Program-made: the position numbers and the translations under genes
Source: Hymenolepis diminuta
Taxonomy: Eukaryota > Platyhelminthes > Cestoda > Cyclophyllidea > Hymenolepididae
Reading direction: 5' to 3'
Length of the DNA: 64,000 bases
Assembly (NCBI GenBank): GCA_900708905.1
Contig: CAADRB010000035.1
Span: 334,229-398,228, forward strand
The notes under the pieces: generated by a model
What the model was told of the DNA's origin: nothing
The model's input: only the letters and a program-made list of their open reading frames with translations
Databases searched by the model: none
Part shown: piece by piece, positions 11,000-25,100 of the stretch
Layout: the number at the start of each line of letters is the position of its first letter
How positions within the stretch are numbered: position 1 is the stretch's first letter

Positions 11000-13900
11000 T
11001 ATTTGCTTTCAATCAGTGATCTAAGTTACAACAAATGATTGCATAAAAATTATTCACTACAACGTTTTTTGATAGATAATTCCTCGTTCAGGGAATCGTT
11101 TCAAACGATATTTCTACTTAAGACAAAAGAAAAAATTGCCATAAATAATAAAAATATGTAAATTGCATAAAATTTTTTATGGAAATTGGAATAAAATTAA
11201 ATAACTGATAATGCAATTAGTATTTATATTAGATATAGTTACCATCAAGGTAGTTGATTTTTTTCCTAATTTAAAGGGGAGAGTACTCAAGACCGGACAT
11301 AGGCCAAAGGAAACATCCAAATTCTCTACATATCTTTGATCTTTGGGAACATTTTAAATCCATTGGTTGCGACCAATAGCAGACAATAGCTCACCCACAC
11401 TAGATTCTGTCTGATTGGCTGAATGACCTGGCTGTAGCCTGTCGCAGTTTGCTCAAAGTCAGGAAAGGCAAAAAGAACTTTATTTCTGCGATTAATAGTT
11501 TGAGTTAAGCTAATTTCGTGTCTTTAACGTAAGCACAATCTTCCCGCTCTTTTAACAATAGGGAAACGGAGTTTTGCTTTTTCAAACTCAGAGTCATTTC
11601 TGCAAGCACTTTTTCAACAAAGCTCATAGCGGTCTAAATTTGCGGTTGAAATGAGCTACAAATTATGTGTAGCAAGAAATTTTGGGATCTGTTGAAATAA
11701 TGGGAGTTACATTAAATACCCTTCACTGCTCGTCCTTTTGGACCATAAAAAATTTAGTAATGATTATCAAAATTGTATAAAATCAATAAAGACACCGGAG
11801 GGTGAAAGGCAAAATATGAAAATATCTTTCTTGTAACTGGAATATTTGTAGACCTTGTGTAGCTCTTTTCACACCCCTTTGTCCTTGATGCATTCAGAAC
11901 ACTCGAGGGGTTAATTTCTGCACAAGAATTATCTGATCATAAATATTTTGTCCTGTGTTTTGCTATACTTCTTAATACGGATTGTCAGGTTTGCGAGGTT
12001 GGATTCCGGCATCCTTTTTATGCTCGCCACTCCAAATGAGTTTGTCACTGTCCCTCACACATTTTGTGATCTAGAATTTGTTAGAATTTATTCGTTGCCC
12101 GTTTTCCATTAAGAGAGCCTCGTGTCTCAATCCACCGACAAAATATAAATATTTTTCTGTCTCTTACAAGTGATCAAATGCTTTCAAGATTCCAAATGCA
12201 CTCTTTCCTTTACCTATGCCTTGTTTGAATAAAGACCTTCTCTCCATATTAAGAAAACGGAAATTGCGTTGATTTCAAATTCCCACTTGAATCGAGTGAG
12301 GTGAGAGTCAACTGCCTTATGATCCAAATAAAGGAATTGAGCGGTTTTAAATTACCTCTGCTACGGGTGACTTTTTCGGATCCAAGAGAAAGGTTTAATT
12401 GTTCCAAGTTTGTTACAAGGAATGAGTTTGTCTCCAGGCAAATAAACAAAAAAATTTAAGAAAAATTTTGAAATTTAAGTTGAAATAGTTTACCTTTTCT
12501 CAGACTTTTTCCTCTTGGAAGACTTTTTTACTGAAAGTGGCCTTCACTTTACCCATTTCATGACCATCTGGATGATTAATTCCTTCTAAACTACTCTGGA
12601 CATAGAATGCTTACAAAATAAGTTGTGTTGAAGAATACCATGTGTGGGTAGATAATCTATTGCAATCTCCTGGAAGGCAACTTTTCGTCTATATCTTGGA
12701 TCTCATTTCACGGAAATTTACAAACATTTCCACGATTGCCTTACTTGTATTCATTTTCAAATCTCCCTAAAGTGAGTCAGTCCCATCTTGCCATTCAGTT
12801 CGGTACCTGGGACTCGATGTTCACTAATTTCTTGAGAACAAACAAATAAAACGCTATGCCTGCACCCACTGAGCCATCACATCCCAATTAATCGAGCGTT
12901 TGCATGTGTCTGGCCTGATTTATTTATTTCCAATCTCAAAGTCGTTAAACCTCCACTGTGAGCTCAAAATCATACCGCTGCATCCATCGCCTCTATCTTC
13001 CCCTGCATCTACGGTAACCAATGACAACTACACACCACTCTATCTCCTTTGGTCTGCTCTTTCACCGCGGCGATTGTTACTTTGAAACTTTATTGATGGC
13101 AAGTGTCTGCTTTCACTGTATTGTTGTTGTAGTAGAGATTGGTAGAAGATAATACATGTAGCCTCAGCGATAGCTGGAAGCAAATGTCCAATACTTAGCT
13201 CTAACGAAGTATTTCAAATATACCTTACTAATATCCTAACAATTCTTCTGAGGGACATTGGGAGATTGCCTGAAAGGACAACAAGGGGACAAATAAAGTA
13301 GAAGAGGAGGTAGGGGTGGAGAGCTGTAAGTTAAATAGTTTCCTCCTAATAAGCGCTACATTCCAACCTTCTTGAAACCCAATTTCAAGCAGTAATATGC
13401 GCTCAATGAAAACAGTGTTCCAAAACAATACAGTTTGATCGCTGACACTCATGTTGAAAAGGTAAACCTGTGGAAGCTTGACAACCTAACTGATCTTCAT
13501 TCCTAGAGCCTTTTACCTAAATTTAGGCCTTCAAGCGCTGCATCTGCGTGTTTAGAATGTGGATTGGTTAACTTTCCGAACGGCTGGAAAGCTCATTAGC
13601 AGTTTCAAACGTTACAAGGAGCAAAACTTTCTATTCACAAGTTAAATAAAGTGGCTATTACTCCAAGCTCTCATTTTAAGAGGTTTCGAGCAAAAAACCG
13701 TGAAATTTTTTCCTTTCAGTAACTCAGTTCAGCTAAATTGAACTTTTATGGTACTCTTCCGATGTTTTTACCAGAGGCTTTTATCTTCTCCTGACTCTCA
13801 CAAAAAGATTCTTTATACATCTATTTGCGGGCAGATTCAAGCCGTATTCCAATTAAATTTTTCAGAAATTAACTCTGACTCCCGACAAAGGTCCGTTTTA

Positions 13901-16900
13901 GGCCAAATTTAGTTGCCTTCTCATTTTATTTTGTGACCATTTGTCTAGTTTCCTCAGTGTTAGGACAATTCCAGGCGTTTTAGGGATAAAAGAGATTTGT
14001 GTTGAAGATAAAGAGATTTTATTTGTGAAACAATGACAATCAAAAACATTTATTTTTCACCAAAAGCATGCCCAAATCTTAAAAGAAGTCATCAATTTTA
14101 TTACTCTGAAGAATTATATAGCAAACCACGTTGTTGCTATATCAAGAAATAATTATATACCGAACTTTTCTTAATACCGCCTTAGAATCGTTTGTCATTT
14201 TTTCTGCGCAATTGCAGACCACCAAATGTCATGTCATATCAATTTGTCGAGTCACGCGTTTGAAGTGAAGATGAAATTAAGTGGCAAGACTACCTCCTCC
14301 TGATTAAAATCCATTCATCCATCACTGGACGCTATGGAAAGCATTTATGATATTCCAGGGTGGAGTAATGAAATTTGGATTCAGGAATGGGTACGACTCG
14401 TCGATACCTCGAAAATGCTATTATTATAAATTTCTGCGGACGTTGCTGATGGTTATCGAATGTCCTGCTTCCTCCCTTCTTAAATACCAATTAACTGACC
14501 TGTAATTTCACCCGAGCAACAATTCTAATTTAAACATAAAAATATTCAACATTTTTCTCTTCTGATATATTCTGCTTAAGGATTTTACTTTTTGTATTTG
14601 TATTTTGCGATTTTACTTAACTTGCACGTCGACTAGCAAGAGCAGCCTTAACGGAGAAGATAAAAATGTTGTTATTTACTCCTAACTTTATAAAGAAATC
14701 GGCACTGCAACCAGTCTTCTGTATTTCCCAGTGGGATGCCTTAAATTTCCAGCCTGTTGTATGGAGTATAGCGAAGAGCGAATGTACTTCCCTAAAAGAC
14801 TTTCATGAATGCGAAAAAGTGTTGAAACTTATGGAATCTTTCGACTAAGATAAGTTCGAACACAATTGATTCATTGTCAGTTCGTTTAATTGTTTCGACT
14901 GTCCCGCTGTTATCACACGTTGTAGTTTATAACCGCGGATCTATCAACCACCAATTGCTGAAGACGCAGAACAATTTTATTGTGACACAATTATTCGACC
15001 GCTACGTCTGATTAACCATTCCATAGCCAGGCACATCAAGTGCACAAATTTTTCCACCTTTCTTGTAGACGAATCCTGGAATTTGAACTCGACAAGGTGA
15101 ACCGCATGCTAAGTAAACATTACTCAACTCAAATCCGGAAATAAAATGACATTAAACAATTTACTACTCTGTTTCTACTCTCACAAAACGTTTCTATTAA
15201 ACGTTTTTAATGACAGTCACGCAATAAACGGTTTATATACATTGGCACTTGATTGATGTAATCAAAAGAAAGAAAATGGGTGACCATTCTAGGCCTGTTA
15301 CGGTAAATTTGAGAAACATTCAATAACGCTCGGCAAATAATAAATGAAGTGCTGATAATTTCAACGCCTGGGATCATAAAAAGACCCAAGTGAATTCAAT
15401 TTGTATGGACAATGTTGGAGTTAAATCAAGTGATCGACAGACTCAGAATATCGAAGACTTTCGGTTAGCCGAAAGACCTTAGCACAATTTGAATATTGAA
15501 AAATGAAATGCAAAAGTTGGAAGAAAATTGAAATACTTGATCGTTCCAAGATTCAAAATCAGCAAGACTGTCAACAGTGGGAGAATTTTCTGCCTTATTT
15601 TCCCGCCCCCGGCTTTTATCTCCTCCTAAAAGATCGCTATGATGTTTCCCGGTTTTATGTAATGTCAACAGTCACGAGTTGAAATAGAAGGCAAATATTC
15701 TCCTTAATAGTTTATTTTATTCATTTATTTATTTGTTTACTTTACTTCTTCACTGAATATTAACCAAATATTACCAAGGAGAATGAGCATTTAGGTCAAA
15801 GTGTTGAACTTAATTAGCGAAATGCAAATTTATGTTTTAAATATAAATATGTTTTATATAATTATAAAGCATATAAATATAAAGCATATACTTGTTTTAA
15901 CAATCAAAGATGCTTTTTCCTTAAGGCATTTCAGTCAAAACGAACCAATCGCTGGTTCTGCATTGTGACGTTCGACGATGATAAAGGACATTTCAGTAGT
16001 ATTCCAATGAAGTATTATTCTCTTGATGATCTTTCTGGCTGCATTCACTCATGTACCCCAAGTTTATTTTGGACCTGTCATCGAAGTGACAGGCACTGAG
16101 GCTGAAATTGAAATGCATATCCATTAATGTTTCGTTAACAAAACTGACATAGAGAAGGAGATTGTGCATATATGTAGAGGTGACATAAATCAACAAAATT
16201 TATATGAGGAAAAGTCATTCAAGGTCAAGTTTCAAGTGATTTAAAATAAACAAAATATAAATATGCTTTCAATGAGAGCAAATGCGGCTGATTCTTTCCC
16301 TTCATTTTGTACATTCATTGTTTTGTGCCAAGATTCCAGTAAAACAAATTTCCTTTCATCTTTGCTTTGTGTCACGTTGTTAGTAAATGAAAAAATGTAT
16401 TTTCAATGAAACGATGTCATTACAACTATTATTTCCCTATTATATGACCCTTCTTTGCCAATTCGGTTTTTTTCGAGAAGTCTTCAATTTCTAACTTGTA
16501 GATCATAACTAGATAACATACACTTCGATCTGCCTTTTGACTTCTGAAGTCTGCCTGTTTTAATTTGATAATTCAATTTGAAGTTTTAATTATTTAATCA
16601 TTAAATTTTATTTTGAGTTAATCCTTTTCTCTCTTTTTATTTCCTCTCATTGAGTTATTTTGATCTTACCGATTTTGTCTCGAAGTCTCTAAGCTTTAAA
16701 CTTCCCTGACACCAACACTGAACGTCTTTGTCGGCGTCAATTGCCGATCACGAACTCAATCGGACTCAGCTGGACCGCCTGCAATTCCTAACTATGCAAT
16801 CTTCTTTGTATTTTTTAATGTTGAATGCTTCCGCTGTGAAGTAATGATTGCGGGTTCCAAAGTTTGGATGGTCAATTAACTCCTTGGGTTATTTTTTCTG

Positions 16901-18674
16901 GTAGGAAAGGTACCACCAGATTTCTTTACTTCTTACAAGCATCCAATACCATGGCACTATCCTGGACTTGGCTTTGAATAGTACCAGCACAATTAATATT
17001 GCCCAATGGACTATAAAATACAACCTCTTGCACGACTCATTCAGAGAAAGCAGATTAATTACTTATTTCGGAATCTGTGTACTGCTGTTCAAAAGCAAAA
17101 TATCGCCGAACCAGACGCATTCGAACAACAAAATATCCAAAAATCGAGTTTACTTGATCATCAGACACCTCTTTTGCGAGAGTTCACTTATGAGAATAGC
17201 ACTTGAGAAGTGATGTTCTTGTAATCTCTGTCGTCATAAAGGTTACTATCGAAGCGCAACTCTTAGATCGTCTGCAAAGATCAGGTCTCCTAAATGCGTG
17301 GGTCAGTGCAATCAGAGTCTAGTTGAGTCGGTATTCATATCAAACACCTTCATGATATGCGATTCGAAGAAGTCCATTGTTTAATATTAACACGGCAAGT
17401 TTTTTTTTGTTTTTCTCCTTGTTTCTATTCATTAGCTGGCTAAACTTTCTTGATTTATTAATTAATTGACGGAGTCAATCACTTTTTGTAGAAGGAAAGA
17501 GAAGACACAGAGTGGAGCTGGCCGTGGGGCCTGACTATTGAAATTGACTGGCAGTATTTGGGGAAGGGTGAGCTGGATGGAAATGAAGCAGTTTGTTAGA
17601 GGAAAGATAAATTTATATATATGCTAAGTTAAGACAGATTGTGTCCCGCTGAGTAGGGAGAGATAGCAACACGGTAATCAATGACCTCGGAGGAGGGAAG
17701 TAAGTGATGTCAAAGGATTGCAGTCGCCCACAGTGGCGTTTTAATAAGTCCGATGCATTGTATAATGGCTTTCTGACATTTGCTAAACTGTCCGTAGACA
17801 CTATCTGAGACGGAAATTTTTTTCATGAGAGAAAGATTTTTTGATCAATCGCTTCAAATCAATACTCATTAATGGCATAGGAAATTTATTTTTATTTACG
17901 CACTTTACTTTTCTTACTCCCCGGGAAGAGTGGAATGAACCAACCTTAATTTAATTATACGTCAAAATAAATTATTTGTCTCTTTCAGCTCGATTAATTG
18001 AAGTTCAAAATCCACACAACTCTGTTGAACGTATTACAAAAGTAAATAATTCTATATAAATTTAGAAAGCATTATTTATTTATTTATTAAAGAAATCAAA
18101 TGATACCAATTTATGTATCTGCAAACCTAGAACATGTCCATATTTGGAGCAAAGTAACTATGCCGTAAGAATTGTACTATCCAATCGCTAAATAAGGTAA
18201 TGATAGGAGAAGTGTAAGTCCAAATTTAAAAAAACAAAAAATATTTTTTTTGTAAAACTTAGATTAATTTTCGATTGCTTCAGAAAGCAGGAGAAAATTA
18301 CATTCATCGTGATCTGGGCGTTTGAATTAAATGACAGATCAGGAGAGATATTCAAACCCTTGATCTGTGCTATTTTAAACAAAAAATACTTGCCAATTAA
18401 TTAAAATTATAGTTTGATTTTAATATTCCTAAACAAGTGCGCTTCTTTTAAAACACGAATTATAGTAAATAGGCACATTTTATTTGTAAGGAAAATTGAA
18501 TATATTTTTTTGAAATTGAATGTTTCGCAGTTATTTGCAATGACATGAAATGGAATAGGAAATTTTAAATATTTTTTTCTTAAAATTTTCGGATTAATCA
18601 TTGTAAAACACTTAATTTTCATGCCATAGCGCTGCTTTAAACTTCCTCTCGGTTTCTTTATTGTTTGATCATAG
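11000..18674. other. gene-free stretch
   Basis: No recognised coding exon. It holds a tRNA-like repeat at about 12740-12890 and otherwise unassigned AT-rich DNA. A short ATG frame at 14666-14848 (60 codons) has no recognisable domain and is not called. Confidence 0.45.
12740..12890 (-). repeat. tRNA-like SINE candidate
   Basis: On the minus strand TGGCTCAGTGGG (complement of 12865-12876) is a textbook Pol III A box. About 44 bases further on, ACATCGAGTCC (complement of 12810-12820) is a fair B box. The flanks do not form a tRNA acceptor stem and the T loop lacks the TTC start, so this is not a functional tRNA gene. Downstream gaactgaatggcaagatggg loosely resembles the body of the family 4 repeats at 8.1 and 39.3 kb. 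A tRNA-derived SINE or tRNA relic is the best reading. Confidence 0.45.
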
Positions 18675-19115
18675 TGAAGGATGATCCCTTCGTTTCCGAA
18701 ATATTTATCTTACACCATCGCTAATCACCAAAATTTGATTGTCTCGTCTCTACAGTAATATCTGCAAACTTTTGACCCTTTTTGTGACCCCAAGCACTCT
18801 ATGGATAAACGTCGTGTGCCCTCAACTGGCCTATTTTCATTGATCGGAAAAGCAAGGCCTACCTCTGATGACAATTGCTGAGACACGGCTTAGCCGGCTT
18901 TGTTATTAACTAGTGCTGTCCGCACTGTCCCTTTCATTACACACACAGGGACTGTCGCTTCTCAGACAAATCCTCCTTCGCTCTCTTCCTTTTTCCTCAA
19001 TTCTCTATTCCCCTTGGGACTCTGTACTGCGGTTTGATCAATACATCCCGGTCTACTCAATTCTTGGTCTCCTCCTTCATTGCTGTTAGCGATTACTCAA
19101 ACCGCAACAAAGGTA
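18675..19115 (-). repeat. dispersed repeat family 1, copy b (internal deletion)
   Basis: The minus strand aligns with the copy at 63.12-63.66 kb over both ends. Shared landmarks: gctgttagc-type head, cagtacagagtcc, aaagggacagtgcggaca, the segment aggccagttgagg to agtgcttgggg, a gtaatatctgcaaac-type segment, and a tail reading aagataaatattt then tccttcac. About 100 bases containing the ggctatttataa and ggatgagga motifs are missing between the TG-rich stretch and aaagggacag. Non-coding. Confidence 0.75.
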
Positions 19116-22100
19116 TTGAGGTCAGACACTTTTAATGAATCAGGAAATTAAATCCGTGTTTTGACCAATGAAATATTATTAGGGACTAACTTCCTTTAAC
19201 GCAATCACTGAGTGCAAATTTGTAGATTATTTGCCGACTATAATTTAAAATTTTGCCTGTTATTTTGTAAATAAATAATTAACTAAAAGTCACTCATTTT
19301 ATAGTAAACTACTTTCCTACATTTTAATTATTTTTAAATTAATTGGAAATTAACATTTGGGAAAAACAAAAACATCCTGCAAAATACGGTAAATGCCATT
19401 AACTTTTAAAGTGAATGTTTGCTATCTCCAGCATAATCTCCTCCTCCGTCTGCGCATGACAGTGAAGACCAACAAACAATGACGGCGTACCTTCGTTGCT
19501 GAAATGTCGGCAGATGCAGCCTGATTAATTGCTTACATTGCCGCATACTAACAGCGCGGGAAAAGAAAACCGAACAACTACAAAATCAATGTTGGAGGAA
19601 ATATAACTTGGGTCAAAGGTCATTTAATAATTTTTTTAAACAATTTTGAAAAGTTTAAGGCTGTAGGATGAGACTCAAAAGAGTCTCCCATAATCTCACA
19701 CTCATTTCGCAGCCTCCTTTCTTTACGCGCAATTAAGAATGGATTGTAATTGATGATGGATCTGCAATGTGAGTTGAAAGACAAATATGACTTCCCTGCA
19801 TGCAAGTCATGCAAAAGCGTGGAACTGTTAAACAACCATTTCTCATACTTCAAGATCGTCGGCAGACAATAAAATTGAACATGATACATGTTTAATATTT
19901 AACATGATCACTATGTAGAGAGGGTAGGTGAGAAATTATGACACTACCGTCAGCCTATTCCGTCTGGACAGCCCACTTGATTGAAGATGGCAGCAGGGCA
20001 ATCATCTGTTGTTTAAATTCGCGCAATTTTCAATTTATCATTTTCCCGGCATCATATAACTTGAAGCTGGATCATAAAATATGCGACCTTGAAATTGCAA
20101 GAGGATTTACGTCTTCATCCATAAAAGGCAGCTTAATTTCCACAATTAACTTCGAAACTATTCTTTTATGGAACTGAAATTCTCTGTTATCCAGAAGATT
20201 TTATGATCAAAGTAGAACAAATTGTAGATCGAAACATATTTCACCTTCATCAATATTTTTAACCTCAATATTTAAATTTGTCCACCTTTATGTCCACATT
20301 TTATCTATTAAATGAATATTAACTGACCTCAGTTTTGAAAAATGAAAAAAAATTTTAATATATTGTACAGAATTTAAAATATATTTAAATTAATGAAAAA
20401 ATCACTTAATTTTGATGGCGTTTTTGAGCAGAAAAGAGTGTTTAATGGAGAGGACTTTGAAAAATTTTGTTTAACTGCTCTGCAGATGACGCGAAGTGAA
20501 TTTGAAAAAAAATGTCAATTAAACTCAACCCGATTTAATTGGAGAAAATGTTTTAATAAAACACGCTCCCAAATAGTAATAAGTACAAATATTTTCGATC
20601 TTTAATGAATCAATTAATTGTTTGGTAATAATAAAATTTAATTCTTCATCAACATCACTTTAAGCAAAGAATTTTAATGAATAAAATGAAAATTATTCAA
20701 TTCAGTGTCACATGGCAGAAAGAAATCATATTATAAAGGCCTGATGAGACCCATTTATTAAAGAATGTTTTCCTCGAATAAAAGGAAAGCGTTCAAAGGA
20801 GAAGTTGGCCACCCAACAACTCTCCTCATTTTCCCTTTGTCGGATGTGTTCTTTCATAAAATTAAAGATTGTTTAACGAAAGGTTGATAAAAGCTTTCAA
20901 GCTCGTTGCAATATTTTTGCTCACAGTCATAAGGAATTAGTTTAAGCGGATCTGCAGCTTGTTCGATCATCTATTTTCACAGCTCTCCCTTTCTCTCGCC
21001 ATCAATTTTCATTAAAGTGGTACCCCAACTAAATCCTTTCTTTATTTCCTACCATTCAAAACTTTTTATTCTGTGGTCCTGGTATTTGGCCTATCTTGTT
21101 TCACAAACAGGGAGCATCTCTTCGTTGGTCGCTTGTATCACCACGATAAACCTCGAACTGTTTAACGATCGCGTTACTAGAATCGGAATGCCCAGTGGTG
21201 TAGTTAAAATTGTTGTTGTAGGAGTAATAACTCAGCTTTTGTTAGCATAGGAAGAGATCATGAAATTGAATTTGCGTCATGAAATGTAGTGAACTTCTTC
21301 CGCCAAATAAATAGGGAGGAAATCATATTCCCAATGGAGGATGACATAACGTCATATTCGATTCTTGATTGATTCTCACTTCATTCTACTTTTCCTCCCG
21401 TTTAGATGTTATCTCTTGATAAGGAAGAGTAGAGTATATGGAAAAGTTATGCTGACTACTGCTTGAACGCTTGTGAGTCCAGTTTACTTAAATCTCCTTG
21501 CAGATGCAACAAACACTGGGAAATGATCATGCAATCATATTTGCTGTGATGGTGGATGTGAGCCTACATATAACCTTTCCAAATTAAAGGCTGTTAAAAG
21601 AAATGAAGGGAAAATAGCATCCACAGCCGGATTTGGAAGAAAGGTCAAAATGCAGAAATAACATTCATAAATTTTCAAAGCTCCCTTTCTTCGAAGTACT
21701 CCAGTTTCATAATCATGCATTCTTTTAGGTCTACATCGATCGCAAAATCACTCTCATACGATTGTTATTTTAATAAAATATATATTTTTATGTTTCATTG
21801 GTTCGACGTTTGGAAATAAATGAACTTCTCGAAATTATCATTATTTATTGCATTTCATTTAACGAAACACGGATGCGCTCAATGAGATCTGTTCGAAAGT
21901 CCACTAGAATATACAGTTGCCTCGAAGTGCAGCTCACAGTCTTCATCTCTCATGAACAAGACTGTCATTCATTGGATTCTCCCACTCACACCTGGATATG
22001 TAATGCCACCTCTGGGGAGTTCGTTGCTGCATTCATTGGCTAACATGGCATCCAATCACTTATCACAAATTCCAACCTGAATAATTGAATTTACTCTGTT

Positions 22101-25100
22101 AACAAAAAAATCGCCGTTTGGGCATAAGTCTTACCTTTTTCTCATCCTTGAGTGCGTATTTTAATTCCTCACTATAATTAGTTGTTTAAAAGCCATATTA
22201 TCAGTTTCCTGAAGTCCTACTTTGCAAGTAAAATGACATTTCGACTTCATATAACTGTTTTCGAGAAAGTTAGGATTTGGTTTAATAAAACAACATTGTT
22301 CAACTGTTAACATCATCTTAGGTTTCACTTTGCAATCAACTGACTTCAAAAATTTACCGAAATTGATTTTTTCAAATTTGACATTTAATTTTATTGGGGA
22401 AAACAGATGAATCTAAGGTGACTTGATGATTCTTGAATTCAGAGAATAAGTAGCGTTCTTCTGATTATAAAAGTCTCCTTTCCATTGGCCCTAAGAGCGA
22501 ATGTTTAACTTCCTTGTTTACTAACTAGGATGAAAAAGAGTGAAATATTTTTATTATTATTCCTTATTCACTTGGGTAACATCTTGCCAATATTTTAAAT
22601 AATGTTCACTATTAATGAAAACATGCTGAAAATCAGTTAACAGTACATTAATCGGGATTTTTAACAAATTATTTTGAGATCCGCGTGAAATTTTTTAGGT
22701 TATTTAATCTTTCTACTCAAATGAAATAAGTACACAAAATTTTAATAAATAGCACAGTGTATTTTTGTTCAAAACTTTATTTCAATTCACTTTCTTATAC
22801 AAACCGCGTAATATTTCACTTTAAATAAATACGGCTCATTTTAAGAACTTCTCTCTTAAATGTTAAATATGTCAAGCTCTACGGCAATGCTAAGCTCGAT
22901 GGAAGTCTTTTTAGAAGATATTTAGCTCCTCAAGGTCAATTTTTTGATTGGCTTGATCATTAAAGTGTCGGTTAAAGTCCCTCTTTTAAGTATCATTTTA
23001 GAATAGGCTTTATCTATGTGTTCTTTTAAGTACTTACTACGACAAAGACTGACTGACGTAAGATTCTCCTTGTTATATATTGCACACTATTTATGCCCAA
23101 AAAATGTGAAATTTCAGTCCAATCGCGGTAAGCGTATTTCCCAGCACGAGCGTATTTAACCAACAAGACCGCATATCATACTACTAAATTATCTGAATTT
23201 CGATCTGAGAGCTTACAATGTTGATGGAGCTCAATTGCATTTGTGAATTCGACAAAGCGGAATTTGTGTCAAATAAAATAGCATGCTTTCTCTTGCCTAC
23301 TTGAGGAAAATCTTTCCATTAAAGTTAACATCTTGCAAGCGTTCAGTCAATGACAAATTTCGTTCATTAGGTTCAAACTCCGTGGGAGCATTTGAGACTT
23401 GTCAAAAAGAATGTAGAAAAATAATAATTTGACATCTTTTAGACGTCGCAAGGAATGACTAAGTCTAGCACCAGCAGAGAGTAGAAAGTCGGTCGTGAAA
23501 TATTTATTAACAAAGACATCTAAACATCTGCGGTTGACCAGTTAAGGCTGTACACCAACGAGGTCACTGCATATTAAGATAAACACGCAGATGTGGGAAG
23601 TGGTAAAGCATTTTACAGTAAAAGGTGGAAAATGTCCAAGAGGGGTTGGAATTGGTACAAATAGGGGGAAAAAATCAAGATACAAGACTTAAGCAAATAT
23701 GAACCACAGATATTTCGGTTCATTTTAACCCAATTTTAATATTAAAGTAGAGCATTAACTTTATTGGCCCTTTATTTTCATTGATAGTGAATTGCAGGAT
23801 TTCAATTTGGACTGCAATATTGTGCAGCAGCATTCTTCCAAAGGACACAAACACATCAATTCAAGACTGGGTTCAAGAAAAGCATTGATCGTCCGCAAAT
23901 TTATTTATGGCACTTCGCAGCTCTAGTGATATTTTGAATGTCTGATTTCCACTTAAGAACATTCTGGACATTTTCGATATTTTCCTACCTCACTCTGTTG
24001 GAATCTCGTTGTCCCAGTTCATTTTAAATATCATTCAGGTCATTCTGGCGAGTTCCAACAAAGAAAGCTTTTCATTGGATAGATGGCTTGAAATAAACGA
24101 TAAATCAGGCCATTTTGAAAAGTAATAATCACCAATTTGTGGCCCTTGTCAATAGCATCTTCAGGTGTTGAAGAAAAGCCTTCAAGACAGTTTGAGACTA
24201 TTGTACTGATTTGTAGGAACGGAGATCTGAACTCTCGCCTAATTTCATGGTCACATATTACATGATCCAGTTCTACGTTGTCCCACCACTCCCATCTTCA
24301 CTTTAATAAATAATCAATATTTAAATTTATTTTTCTTCATTAGAATTTAAATAAAAATATATTCCTAGGATTGATAAATTAGCCAAAAATCACTCTCCCG
24401 TCTTGATCAGCATTTGTGTTCTCATTCCGAAAAAAGACAGTATTTACATTTAGCTGCCTCATTTCTTATAAACCTTCCAGAATCTTCTTTGTTTACGCGT
24501 ATTTTGGTTATAAGACATTAACATACTGTTTAAAGTATAGTGAGTCCATTTATTTAACGACAGGTCCTACAACTGGATTTGGACAAAGAATGCAGGGCTT
24601 GTAAAAAAGGCCTGCGAAACCTCATGTCATTTTGTGCATTTGTTTACCAAATTTTCCGGATCTGAATTTGCTTGGCTCATTCTTACGAGTACCTTCCATG
24701 CGTCCACTTTTTGATTGGTCTATTTTTTCAGCTTTGTATTTTAGAGAGCCACAATGAATGGGGATTTGTCATGAGAAAGTCTGCATCTATCGATAAATAG
24801 TTTCCAGATGTTTTCACGATAATTTCGCAGTTCGGGAGCATCTAATAATATTAATAAATATTAAAACATTATTATTATTATGCATATTTGATGCGCTTCC
24901 CTCTCTCCGACGTCAAGAGACCACCTGACAATGATTCGTTTGAATAATGTGCATTTTGAAATCTGATTGGAGAAAAGTAATGAAAAAACTCCTCGGTTCG
25001 GTTGAATTCGCTTGTTAACTTAATTTAAATCATACAAGTACGTTCATTCCTTCCTTTGTGATATTCTCCTATCTAATTTACCAATGACAAGATATTTTTC

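Noticed and set aside
17509..17590. Trp-rich open segment (EWSWPWGLTIEIDWQYLGKG) with possible splice sites
   Set aside because: The acceptor lacks a pyrimidine tract, the frame is short, and no neighbouring exon fits in phase.
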